44,738 bases of DNA, from contig JBDNJM010000071.1 in assembly GCA_041687755.1 (NCBI GenBank), forward strand, positions 1 to 44,738. Direction: 5' to 3'. Below the pieces are notes generated by a model that was not told the origin of the DNA, did not search any database, and worked only from the letters and a program-made list of their open reading frames with translations. This stretch comes from JBDNJM01 sp041687755. Lineage in GTDB: Bacteria > Planctomycetota > UBA1135 > GCA-002686595. Every line of letters begins with the position of its first letter. Position 1 is the first letter of the stretch. Shown in pieces: positions 35,169-42,463 of this stretch. The translations under genes and the position numbers were made by a program.

Positions 35169-35786
35169 CTAACCGTGGTTCCAGTCCCTAGGGTCTTCCG
35201 AGTTCCCCGGGCTCAGCCCCAACACGTCCCCGTCCGTGCTGACCCCCAACCCCAGCACCGTGCGGTTGGCGTAAGCGAAGTACGCCGTGACTTGGTTGAT
35301 CTCAAGCACCTCGCCATCGCTCCAACCGACCGCGCGCAGCTGCTCGACCTGGGACTCCGCGACCGCGGCCGGCTCGCGCGTCAGGCGCGCCGAGTAATCG
35401 AGCGCCGCGCGCTGCCGCTCGTCGAACAATGACTCCCCGTCCGCCCCCGGGCCGCCGCGCTCGAGCTCCGCGCGCAAGGCCCGCGCGCGCTTCTCGTCGC
35501 CGATCAAGCGCGCCAAGCCGGCGAAGTGGTGTTCGACGCAGTACGCGCAGGCGTTGAGCAGGCTGACCTGCACCCCGATCACCTCGAGGAACCACTTGGG
35601 CACCGTGTTCGCGTGGTGGTGCAGCACGTGCTTGTAGAGCGCCATGTGCCCCTCCAGCGTGTGCGGCCGCAGGCTGTGCGCGGCCAGGATGTTGTCGACG
35701 TTGCCGTCCGGCCCGACGACGCGCTCGTACAGCTGGCGCAGCTTGCCCGTCGCGTTCGCAAAAGAGAGGGTCTCGATCCAGGTCAT
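35169..35786 (-). CDS. AhpD-like peroxidase-related protein (carboxymuconolactone decarboxylase superfamily)
   Basis: 205 residues. The active-site motif NACAYCVEHH gives the CxxC...H of AhpD-like proteins, and the opening LSFANATGKLRQLYERVVGP and SLRPHTLEGHMALYKHVLH are typical of the 'uncharacterised peroxidase-related enzyme' branch. It should be a cytoplasmic thiol-redox or alkyl-hydroperoxidase-related protein; activity is unproven. The ATG at 35786 was chosen; a TTG three codons upstream is also possible. Confidence 0.83.
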   Translation of the reverse strand: MTWIETLSFANATGKLRQLYERVVGPDGNVDNILAAHSLRPHTLEGHMALYKHVLHHHANTVPKWFLEVIGVQVSLLNACAYCVEHHFAGLARLIGDEKRARALRAELERGGPGADGESLFDERQRAALDYSARLTREPAAVAESQVEQLRAVGWSDGEVLEINQVTAYFAYANRTVLGLGVSTDGDVLGLSPGNSEDPRDWNHG

Positions 35787-35796
35787 GCCGCCCAAC

Positions 35797-35898
35797 CTAC
35801 ACCTCGGCAGGTCGGACGCCCATCATCACCGGCACGCTCAACCACGAACACCCGAGGCTGGTGAGCGCCAGCGCGAACGCCGCGACGAGCAGCAGCGT
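35797..35898 (-). CDS. Possible tiny lipoprotein with no standard start codon
   Basis: One minus-strand frame ends TLLLVAAFALALTSLGC followed by SWLSVPVMMGVRPAEV and a stop at 35797. It has the length, hydrophobic core and lipobox (TSLGC) of a lipoprotein signal peptide, with a mature part of only about 17 residues. No ATG, GTG or TTG is in frame; a CTG start or a frame slip at the G6 run just upstream would be needed. It lies just after the secretin-like gene. It may be the remains of a longer gene. Confidence 0.3.
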   Translation of the reverse strand, partial: TLLLVAAFALALTSLGCSWLSVPVMMGVRPAEV

Positions 35899-35944
35899 TC
35901 GCCCGCCACGCCCCCCGGCGGCGCGCGCCCCTCCCGCAGAGGAT

Positions 35945-36985
35945 CTACTCCTCGTCTTGGATGTCGAACGGCGAGGGCACCTGCACCCGGGACGCCTGGA
36001 CCAGCACGATCATCACCCGGCCCTCGGGCAACGGGCTGCGCATCACCAGCGTTTCCTCTTCGAGCAGATCCAGCCGCGCGTCCAGCCGCGTGATCGTCGT
36101 CTCCGGCAACTGAATCGTGACCGACGCGTCGATGCCCTCGATCCGCGTCTCGAAGGTCGGAATCGGCTCCTTCACGACCGAGTAGGACAGGTCGACCTTG
36201 AGCAACACGCGGTCGGTCTTCCAGGGCAGCCCGCGCACGCTCATTTTGAGCCCCGCCTGGGCGACGTCGACCACGGGATCCGCAATCAGGCCGGTCGGCT
36301 CGGCCACGCGCTTCAGCTCGTAGTCGCTGACGTAAGCGATCTCGCGAAGGATCTGCAGCTCCGCCAGCTGGTACGGAAACGTCAACAGCGAGGGCGAGGT
36401 CACGCCCTCCCCGCCCATGCGGTCCAGGTCGGCGGACAGTTTCTCCGCCGCAGCGGGCGCCAGCAGCGCCCGATGCCCAGCGCCCTCGAGCGCTGCCGCC
36501 TGCTCAGCATCCACGATGAACATCTTTGAACGCAGATCGATCATCTCATCGAGCACGCGGCAGGACTCCAACATCTCGCCGACCCATGCGTGCTGGGCCG
36601 CGGAGCCCACCAGCAGAAAATTCGCATCACCGCCGGCGCCGCAGCGGTTGCGCTCCGTGTCGAATGGTGGCTCGACCATCTCCTTCACGGCCCCTACCAG
36701 CTGCTCGAGATTCTGGCGCATTCGATGCAGCTCGGTCGTCATCAGATTCGCCGCCTCCAGGGCCTGCTCCGTGGTCGTCGCCCCACGCACCATACTTTCG
36801 CGCAGAGCCGCCAGGCTACCGCCGGTGATGTCGCTTACGTCGTAGAGCATGAGCGACACGGGCACTTCATCCTCGAGCGAGCTCGCGGGACCCACCGCCT
36901 CACGCTCGACGGTGAGCCCCGGCACGAAGTGCTCCTGGAGCGGGGACTGCTGCATGCAGACAATGGCGAGGGCGATCGAAATCAT
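35945..36985 (-). CDS. Secreted protein with secretin-like C-terminal region
   Basis: 346 residues starting with a short hydrophobic segment (MISIALAIVCMQQSP) that probably directs export. The C-terminal 150 residues have the strand pattern of secretin domains: GLKMSVRGL, KTDRVLLKVDLSYSVVKEPIPTFET, ASVTIQLPETTITRLDARLDLLEEET and MIVLVQASRV. The central part is helical with no recognised domain. It is too short for a full GspD/PilQ secretin and lacks visible N0/N1 domains, so the likeness is weak. It lies just downstream of the sigma/anti-sigma pair on the same strand, 20 bases after the anti-sigma stop, and may be in their operon. Confidence 0.6.
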   Translation of the reverse strand: MISIALAIVCMQQSPLQEHFVPGLTVEREAVGPASSLEDEVPVSLMLYDVSDITGGSLAALRESMVRGATTTEQALEAANLMTTELHRMRQNLEQLVGAVKEMVEPPFDTERNRCGAGGDANFLLVGSAAQHAWVGEMLESCRVLDEMIDLRSKMFIVDAEQAAALEGAGHRALLAPAAAEKLSADLDRMGGEGVTSPSLLTFPYQLAELQILREIAYVSDYELKRVAEPTGLIADPVVDVAQAGLKMSVRGLPWKTDRVLLKVDLSYSVVKEPIPTFETRIEGIDASVTIQLPETTITRLDARLDLLEEETLVMRSPLPEGRVMIVLVQASRVQVPSPFDIQDEE

Positions 36986-37004
36986 TGGGGGTTCAAGGGG
37001 GGGG

Positions 37005-37466
37005 TTAGGGATTCAAGGTCCAACCGATCACGGTGGCCCTGGCTGACGCCGCTTCGGCCAAACGCGGCGCGGGCGGTGAGAGGACTTCGACGTAGATAGC
37101 GATGCGCTGCTCGCGCTGCTCAGCAGGCTTCGAGACAGACTCACTGCGAGCGCGCAGCCATGCCCCTGCGGCAACGCTGCTGAACAGCACGACCAGCGCC
37201 GCCAGGACCCACGAGCGTCGTCGGCCTGCGACCCTGTGCGGGGCGCGGAGCACGGCGTCCACTGCCTTCACGGCCTTCTCGGGCAGCTCGGGCAGCTCGG
37301 GCAGCTCGGGCAGCCCGCAGAGCAGCTCCAAGCGTCGCTCGAGGCGCTCCGCCGCGCGCGCCAAGTTCGGGTCCCGCGCCAGCTCCAGCGCGAGGTCGGC
37401 GTCCTCCGACGGGCGCCGCCGCTGATCCAATTCGCGCTCGACGCGCTGCCAGGTGTCTCGATTCAT
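37005..37466 (-). CDS. Membrane-anchored anti-sigma-like protein
   Basis: 153 residues with a cytoplasmic N-terminus (MNRDTWQRVERELDQRRRPSEDADLA), one membrane span (RRRSWVLAALVVLFSSVAAGAWL) and a short outer tail. The start overlaps the sigma gene stop as ATGA at 37463, the usual arrangement for sigma/anti-sigma pairs. No zinc-binding HxxxCxxC motif is seen. Before the span, a run of LPE tripeptides comes from a 9-bp tandem repeat (37281-37316). Confidence 0.7.
   Translation of the reverse strand: MNRDTWQRVERELDQRRRPSEDADLALELARDPNLARAAERLERRLELLCGLPELPELPELPEKAVKAVDAVLRAPHRVAGRRRSWVLAALVVLFSSVAAGAWLRARSESVSKPAEQREQRIAIYVEVLSPPAPRLAEAASARATVIGWTLNP
37281..37316. repeat. Four 9-bp tandem repeats coding LPE
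   Basis: Three exact copies of GGGCAGCTC and a fourth with two changes lie in frame inside the anti-sigma gene, coding on the minus strand for Leu-Pro-Glu repeats. Copy number could vary without breaking the frame. Confidence 0.85.
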
Positions 37467-37978
37467 CGCTCTTCTCCCAGTTCCGCGAGCCTGCGTCGCG
37501 CCCGCGACAGGTGCGACTTGACCGTGCCCACCGGGCACCCCAACGCCTCCGCGATCTCCGCGACGCTCTGCTCGGCCCGATGAAAGCGCACGAGCACGTC
37601 CCGCTCCACCGGCCGCAGCCGCCCCAGGATCGCGCGCAGCTCGTCCAGCTCGTCCAACTGCGCCGCCGCCGGCTCCACGGCGACCTCCACCGCGACCCCG
37701 AGTGCGTCCAACGACTCCGGCTCGCCCGCCCGCTCGCTGAACGCATCGCTCAACACGCGCTCCGCCACTTGCCGCAGCCACGGCCACAGCGCGCGCCCTT
37801 CGTCGAACGACCCGGCGTACCGCAGCGCCCGCCCGACCACCTCCTGGGCCACGTCCTCCGCGTCCAGCCCCGGCGCCCGCCGCGCACAGTGCCGCCGCAG
37901 CCGCGGGAGCGCCTCCGCAAGGCGGCGTCCAAAATCTGTGTCGTCGATGAGGTCCAAGCGCAGTTCCACGGCCCCCAT
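37463..37978 (-). CDS. ECF RNA polymerase sigma factor
   Basis: 171 residues. Region 2 has DAEDVAQEVVGRALRYAGSFDEGRALWPWLRQVA and region 4 has LRPVERDVLVRFHRAEQSVAEIAEALGCPVGTVKSHLSRARRRLAEL, the usual ECF helix-turn-helix. The ATG at 37978 was chosen; an upstream frame to 38059 adds a poor leader. Its stop overlaps the anti-sigma start. The extracytoplasmic signal and target genes are unknown; the promoter would lie in 37979-38144. Confidence 0.92.
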   Translation of the reverse strand: MGAVELRLDLIDDTDFGRRLAEALPRLRRHCARRAPGLDAEDVAQEVVGRALRYAGSFDEGRALWPWLRQVAERVLSDAFSERAGEPESLDALGVAVEVAVEPAAAQLDELDELRAILGRLRPVERDVLVRFHRAEQSVAEIAEALGCPVGTVKSHLSRARRRLAELGEER

Positions 37979-38144
37979 GTACCGGGCGCAGCGGCCCGAG
38001 GTTGCAGCGAGTCGAGAATTCGTGCCCGCGGGCCCCCTCGCCGCCCAATCGAGCGGCACCCACCAGGCTCTCCAGCCCTGCCCGCACCCGCCGCCGCTTG
38101 GCCGGGCAACTCGACCAGCCGGCCCCCAGCTCCCCCAGGCCCGC

Positions 38145-39110
38145 CTAGCCCTCCAACGGTCGCGCGTTCAGACCCGCATCGAGCCGCACCACCGAGCCCC
38201 GGTGCCGCGTCACAAAGTCCCCGAACTCCGCCGGATGCACGCACGCCGCCAGGATCTCCAGCGACTCCACCAGCCGCGGCCCCGAGCGATTGAAGTACGC
38301 GTTCCCGTCCGCCGCGAACACGCGCCCCTCCCGCACCGCCCGCCACTGATCCCAGGGCAGCTTGCTCCGCAGCAGCTCGCGCTCCTCCAGCGTCCGCTCC
38401 AGCTCGAACCCGCACGGCTTGATCAGCACCACGTCCGGATCCAGCTCCGCCAGCGCCTCCAGCTCCAGCGTCGGCGCGTGCTGCCCCGGCTGCGTCACCA
38501 ACGCCGCACCCCCCGCCGCCGCCACCAGCTCCGGCATCCACGTGCCCCCGATCATCACCGGATCGACCCACTCGACCGTCAACACGCTGGGCCGCGTGCC
38601 CACCGCCGCCGAACGCTCGGCGATCGCCGCCACCCGCGCCTCGAGCCTGCGCGCCGCCGCCTCGCCCTCCTCGGCCCGCCCCAGCGCGCGCCCGACCTGC
38701 CGCACGTCCGCCCACACGTGATGCAGCTCGGTCGGCGCCAAACTCACCACCTCGACGTCCCGCTTCGCCATCTGCTTCAGCGCCGCGCGCACGTCGTCCA
38801 GCGACACGGCACACACGTCGCACAGATCCTGGGTCACGATCACGTCGGGCTCCAAGCTCTCGAGCACGTCCACATCCAGCTCGTACACCGTCAACGCGTC
38901 CTTCAGGATCTCACGCACGACCCGATCGATGTCCCCGCTCGCCCGCGGCATCTCGAGCCGCGGCCGCGTCAGCCCGGGCAGCCCCTCGAGCCCCGCCGGA
39001 AAGTCGCACTCGTGACTGCGCCCGACCAACCAGTCGGCGGCACCGACCTCCGCGACCAACTCGGTCGCGGAAGGCAGCAGGGACACGACACGCAGCGATT
39101 TGGTGCTCAT
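38145..39110 (-). CDS. Cobalamin-type periplasmic-binding-fold protein (BtuF-like)
   Basis: 321 residues. The pattern LRVVSLLPSATELVAEVGAADWLVGRSHECDFP, the loop DLCDVCAVSLDDV, DPDVVLIKPCGFE, and the C-terminal GRVFAADGNAYFNRSGPRLVESLEILA is that of the cobalamin/iron binding proteins related to BtuF. There is no signal peptide, so it may act in the cytoplasm or be mis-started; the ATG at 39110 opens right at the fold. No BtuC or BtuD gene is near. It diverges from the MOSC-tail ORF at 39230. Confidence 0.82.
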   Translation of the reverse strand: MSTKSLRVVSLLPSATELVAEVGAADWLVGRSHECDFPAGLEGLPGLTRPRLEMPRASGDIDRVVREILKDALTVYELDVDVLESLEPDVIVTQDLCDVCAVSLDDVRAALKQMAKRDVEVVSLAPTELHHVWADVRQVGRALGRAEEGEAAARRLEARVAAIAERSAAVGTRPSVLTVEWVDPVMIGGTWMPELVAAAGGAALVTQPGQHAPTLELEALAELDPDVVLIKPCGFELERTLEERELLRSKLPWDQWRAVREGRVFAADGNAYFNRSGPRLVESLEILAACVHPAEFGDFVTRHRGSVVRLDAGLNARPLEG

Positions 39111-39229
39111 GCGCCGCAGTCTAGCCGCCTCTCGAGCTCCTCCGACGGCTGCGACATTCGACCGCCCCCCAAATCGCCGACGAGCACTAGGTTCGGACTC
39201 TCCGTCCAGCTTCCCCCCGCTCGTCGCCC

Positions 39230-39400
39230 ATGCACCCCAGCCCACCCGGCCCCCGCGTCCTCGACCGCACTCCCGACGGCGAGTTGATCCGCCGCGCGGG
39301 CGTGCTGGGCATCGTCCTCAACAGCGGCACCGTCCGCCCGGGCGACGCCATCGAAGTCGAACTTCCGCCGGGGCCCCACAGACCGCTCGAACGCGTCTGA
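39230..39400 (+). CDS. Short ORF matching the C-terminal end of MOSC domain proteins
   Basis: 56 residues. The stretch GELIRRAGVLGIVLNSGTVRPGDAIEV and LPPGPHRPLERV at the end resemble the C-terminus of MOSC domain proteins (molybdenum-cofactor sulfurase C-terminal family). The catalytic Cys-bearing N-terminal part is absent, and only 120 bases separate this ORF from the divergent gene, so it cannot be longer here. It is either a remnant or a stand-alone mini-gene. Third positions are GC-rich, as in real genes of this window. Confidence 0.5.
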   Translation: MHPSPPGPRVLDRTPDGELIRRAGVLGIVLNSGTVRPGDAIEVELPPGPHRPLERV

Positions 39401-39412
39401 TCGCCCCGAGTT

Positions 39413-40336
39413 CTAGCGCCGCCGCTCGTAGTGCCGAGCGAGCGCTTCCAGCTGGCCGCGAATGCCCTTCGAAAGCCGCAGACGAGTTGGCTCACCCGGC
39501 CCCAGGTGCTCGAGTTCATCGTGGTAGCGCGCGATCTCGTGCAGCACGTTGGATTTCCGCATCGCATCGAACTCCGCCCGCTCCAGGCCCAGGGGCTCGA
39601 GGAACGCCCCGATCACCGACTCCCGATGCTCAGCCGGCACTTGGTCCAACAGCCGGTCGCAACTGAACATTGGATGCCCCACCACGACATCGGACCAGTC
39701 GAAGAACACCGGACCCCGCTCGTCCAGGTGCACGTTGCAGCACCCCGAGTCCTGGGGCACCAAGGTCGCCGCAGCCCCGAAGCCCGACGCATAGACTTCC
39801 ACCAACTCCGCCGCACATTCCTCGAACACCTTGCGCAGCGACGGCTCCAGCTCGCCCACCGCCGCGCTCCCGAGCAACTCCCGCACCGCCACCCCCCACG
39901 CCGGCGGCCGCCGATCGCGAACCCCCGCCGCCAACCACGCATCGGCATGGGCGGCCTCCCCCGCCTGCAGCTCCGCGAGCCCGCGCGCCACCCGCACCCA
40001 CGACTCGAGCGGCGCATCCGGCCGCAACTCCTCCCCGCGCAAACTCTCCGCGGCGAAGCCCCCAGGCCAGCGCGCAACAACGGTTGGCAAGCGATCCGCC
40101 CAGCGCTCCGCAAGCGCCCCCAGCACAACCTCCTCCCCCGGCGGCAACCCGTAGCTGTGCTTGATCCACACGCGCCCCCGTGACGTCGCGACACTGACGA
40201 TCCAAGAGCGCCCCATCGCGCGCTCCGGCCGCGGTTCACCGACGACCGAAACCCCGCCCTCGGCCAGGGCGGCCAACGCCGTCCCTAGCGCTCGACGGCG
40301 CCAAACGGCATTCCTCCAGGGGGGCAATGAGTCCAT
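39413..40336 (-). CDS. APH-fold phosphotransferase family protein
   Basis: 307 residues. The catalytic loop reads LVPQDSGCCNVHLDERGPVFFDWSDVVVGHPMF, where HGDxHxxN of aminoglycoside/choline kinases is replaced by PQDSGCCN, keeping the catalytic Asp and the metal-binding Asn and Asp. The N-lobe holds WIVSVATSRGRVWIKHSY, with the ATP-site lysine in WIKHS. The substrate is unknown: a small-molecule kinase is most likely, and an antibiotic link is not shown. It is convergent with the MOSC-tail ORF and lies downstream of the ELWxxDGT gene on the same strand. Confidence 0.8.
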   Translation of the reverse strand: MDSLPPWRNAVWRRRALGTALAALAEGGVSVVGEPRPERAMGRSWIVSVATSRGRVWIKHSYGLPPGEEVVLGALAERWADRLPTVVARWPGGFAAESLRGEELRPDAPLESWVRVARGLAELQAGEAAHADAWLAAGVRDRRPPAWGVAVRELLGSAAVGELEPSLRKVFEECAAELVEVYASGFGAAATLVPQDSGCCNVHLDERGPVFFDWSDVVVGHPMFSCDRLLDQVPAEHRESVIGAFLEPLGLERAEFDAMRKSNVLHEIARYHDELEHLGPGEPTRLRLSKGIRGQLEALARHYERRR

Positions 40337-40646
40337 CGGACTCCCGAGCCTAGCGCCTGCACAGGCGAGCGAGAAGCGCGGGCGATCCTCCGCGGGAACG
40401 CTGCTCCCGAGCTCACGGCCCGAGCAGCAGCCCCCCCCGCAAAGGCATCGAAGCTCGCGGTTCCCGTGAGCGCTGCGGGCACCGTGTGCAGCTCGGTGTC
40501 GTACAGGTCCTTGGCGGCGCCCGCCACGAAGCGATCGCCGAGCGCAACCAGATCGCCGGAGAGGGCGTCTCGTTCGAGCTGGGCGGCTGAACGCCGGAGA
40601 GCTCGGGCCACGACCGACGGAGACTCGCGCGACGGTCGGCCGAACG
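40337..40646. other. 310-base interval with a likely coding remnant
   Basis: Between the APH-fold gene and the ELWxxDGT gene the only coding-like stretch is the small minus-strand ORF at 40413-40611, described separately. A run of eight C's sits at 40431-40438. No RNA gene, hairpin of note or promoter was found. Confidence 0.5.
40413..40611 (-). pseudogene. Possible small or frame-broken ORF with a C8 tract
   Basis: From a GTG at 40611 one frame reads VARALRRSAAQLERDALSG, LVALGDRFVAGAAKDLYDTE and LHTVPAALTGTASFDAFAGG, with third positions almost all G or C, as in real genes here. At the C8 run (40431-40438) the frame goes on into a low-quality extension overlapping the APH-fold gene; with seven C's it would stop at 40413 after LLLGP. 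No family is recognised. It may be a short real gene, a remnant, or chance. Confidence 0.3.
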
Positions 40647-42461
40647 TCAGGGGCCGAAGACCACCTCGACCCCGTTGCTCAGCAGGAAACTGCCGAACGC
40701 CGCGCCCCCCGGCGCTAGGAACGCGGCCTGGTAGAACAGCTGGCGGCCGATCAGAGCGGGCAGCGCCGGCACGCCCAACGCAAACGTTGCGAAGCCCTCC
40801 GCGTCCGTCGTCGCGGACTGCGCCAGCACGGGCGCACTCAGGTGCAGTACGCATCCCGTGTCCAGGCTCAGCCACAGCGGAACGACCGAACGGAACAGCA
40901 GCGCCGGCGTCACCGGCACGCCGCTCGCCGCACCGAACTCGAGCGGCGCGCCGATCGTCACCGGGCCTGCCCCCCCCAGCTCAGCGCCACAGCCGGTGCC
41001 GAACGTCTGGAACACGCTGCTGCCCGCAGCGGAGACCGAGACCGCGTGCAGATCGTGGCCAGCACCTGCGCCGTCCGCCCAAAACAGCTGATCGTCACCG
41101 AGCCGCCCGAGCGGCCGAGGGCTGGAATCGCCCGGACCGGGCATCGAGTCGGTCCAGGCGACGAGCGTCCCGCCCACCGGATCCGCCAGGCCCAGCTCCC
41201 GACCGAAGTCCTCCGAGTCCACGGTCACCAGGATTCCCTCGCCGGTGCCCACGCACTGCAGGTCCGTGCCGAACAGCGGAATGATCAAACCGTTCTGCGA
41301 GCCGATCGACGCCAGCCCCTCGCCGGCCTGCTTCGACGTGATCAACCGGTTCTCCGGCAGAACGCCCTGCTGCGGCGCGGTCCGCAGGGTGTACGCGACG
41401 CGGTCGCCGCAGCGGACGCCCCCGTCGAAGATCGCCCCGAAGTAACCCCCTGTGACGGTCGTGGTCGAGTCGAGCGTGCCCTCGGTGTAACGCAGGCTCC
41501 ACACCTGGTCCTCCGGCAACACGGTGTCCTGCAGCAGCACGGTGTAGAACAGCCCGCCATCGAGCCCCACCAGCCGCGCGAAGCCGTTGGCCGTCTCCAC
41601 CGTCTCCGTTCCCGCAGCCGTTCCGTCGGTCCAGGAGAGCGCCGAGAGGCTCACGATCGAGAACAAATCCTGAGTAAAGAACGCCCGCTCGCCGCTGACC
41701 ACGAGCTGCCCGAAGGTCGAGAAGCCGAAGGGCGAGATCCCGAGCTTCGGCGCGATCTGAAAGGTCCCCGCGCTCGTTCCGTCGGTCGACCAAAGCTCCC
41801 CGGCGTCGGTGAACGCGGCCTCAGAGGTCGCACTGAACAGGATCCGGTCCCCGAACCGCGCGACCGCGGCCGTGATGAACCCCAACGCTCCCGTGGACTG
41901 CGTGAACAGCTCCACCTCAACCCCCCTGGGCAAGACCCCCGTCGTCACGGCGATCTCCGTCCCCGCCGCCGTCCCGTCCGTCCGCCACAGACGTCCGAGG
42001 CCGGCATCGTCGCGGGCCGAGAAGTACACCTCCCCACCCAACTCCGCCGCCTGGGACCCGAGGCTCAAGCCCCCGGCAGCTCCCGCCGCCAGCTCGACCA
42101 CCAGCCGGGTCCCCCCGGGCGTTCCATCACTGATCCACAGTTCGCGCCCCTGCGTCGAGGTCTGCGCCGTGAAGTACAGGCCCGCTTCAGCCGAGAGCAG
42201 CACCTCTGGGTCCGAGCTCACGACCCCAGGCTCCAAGTCACCGAGCGACACCGTGCCTGCGGTCGTCCCGTCCGTGACCCACAGCTCCCTGCCCTCCGAT
42301 GGACTCGTCGCCGGGAAGAACAGCAGCCCCTCGTGGGGAACCGCTTCGACGAGCGTGCCAGCCTGCAGGCCAGGCAGGTCGACCTGGAGCGTGTCGCTCA
42401 GCGGGGTTTGGAACGCGGCGAGGGGCGCGAGGACGAGGGGTGCAAACAGTGTCGGGACCAT
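40647..42461 (-). CDS. Secreted ELWxxDGT-repeat protein
   Basis: 604 residues. The signal peptide is MVPTLFAPLVLAPLAAFQ. About seven units follow, among them ELWVTDGTTAGT, ELWISDGTPGGT, RLWRTDGTAAGT, ELWSTDGTSAGT and SWTDGTAAGT, spaced about 45-60 residues. The C-terminal 120 residues, from FQTFGTGCGAELGGAG to LFYQAAFLAPGGAAFGSFLLSNGVEVVFGP-like, match the end of the larger protein at 31869-34982 and, more distantly, the other C-terminal modules. The ATG at 42461 was chosen because it starts the signal peptide. It diverges from the broken protease-like gene. Confidence 0.87.
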   Translation of the reverse strand: MVPTLFAPLVLAPLAAFQTPLSDTLQVDLPGLQAGTLVEAVPHEGLLFFPATSPSEGRELWVTDGTTAGTVSLGDLEPGVVSSDPEVLLSAEAGLYFTAQTSTQGRELWISDGTPGGTRLVVELAAGAAGGLSLGSQAAELGGEVYFSARDDAGLGRLWRTDGTAAGTEIAVTTGVLPRGVEVELFTQSTGALGFITAAVARFGDRILFSATSEAAFTDAGELWSTDGTSAGTFQIAPKLGISPFGFSTFGQLVVSGERAFFTQDLFSIVSLSALSWTDGTAAGTETVETANGFARLVGLDGGLFYTVLLQDTVLPEDQVWSLRYTEGTLDSTTTVTGGYFGAIFDGGVRCGDRVAYTLRTAPQQGVLPENRLITSKQAGEGLASIGSQNGLIIPLFGTDLQCVGTGEGILVTVDSEDFGRELGLADPVGGTLVAWTDSMPGPGDSSPRPLGRLGDDQLFWADGAGAGHDLHAVSVSAAGSSVFQTFGTGCGAELGGAGPVTIGAPLEFGAASGVPVTPALLFRSVVPLWLSLDTGCVLHLSAPVLAQSATTDAEGFATFALGVPALPALIGRQLFYQAAFLAPGGAAFGSFLLSNGVEVVFGP

Positions 42462-42463
42462 AG

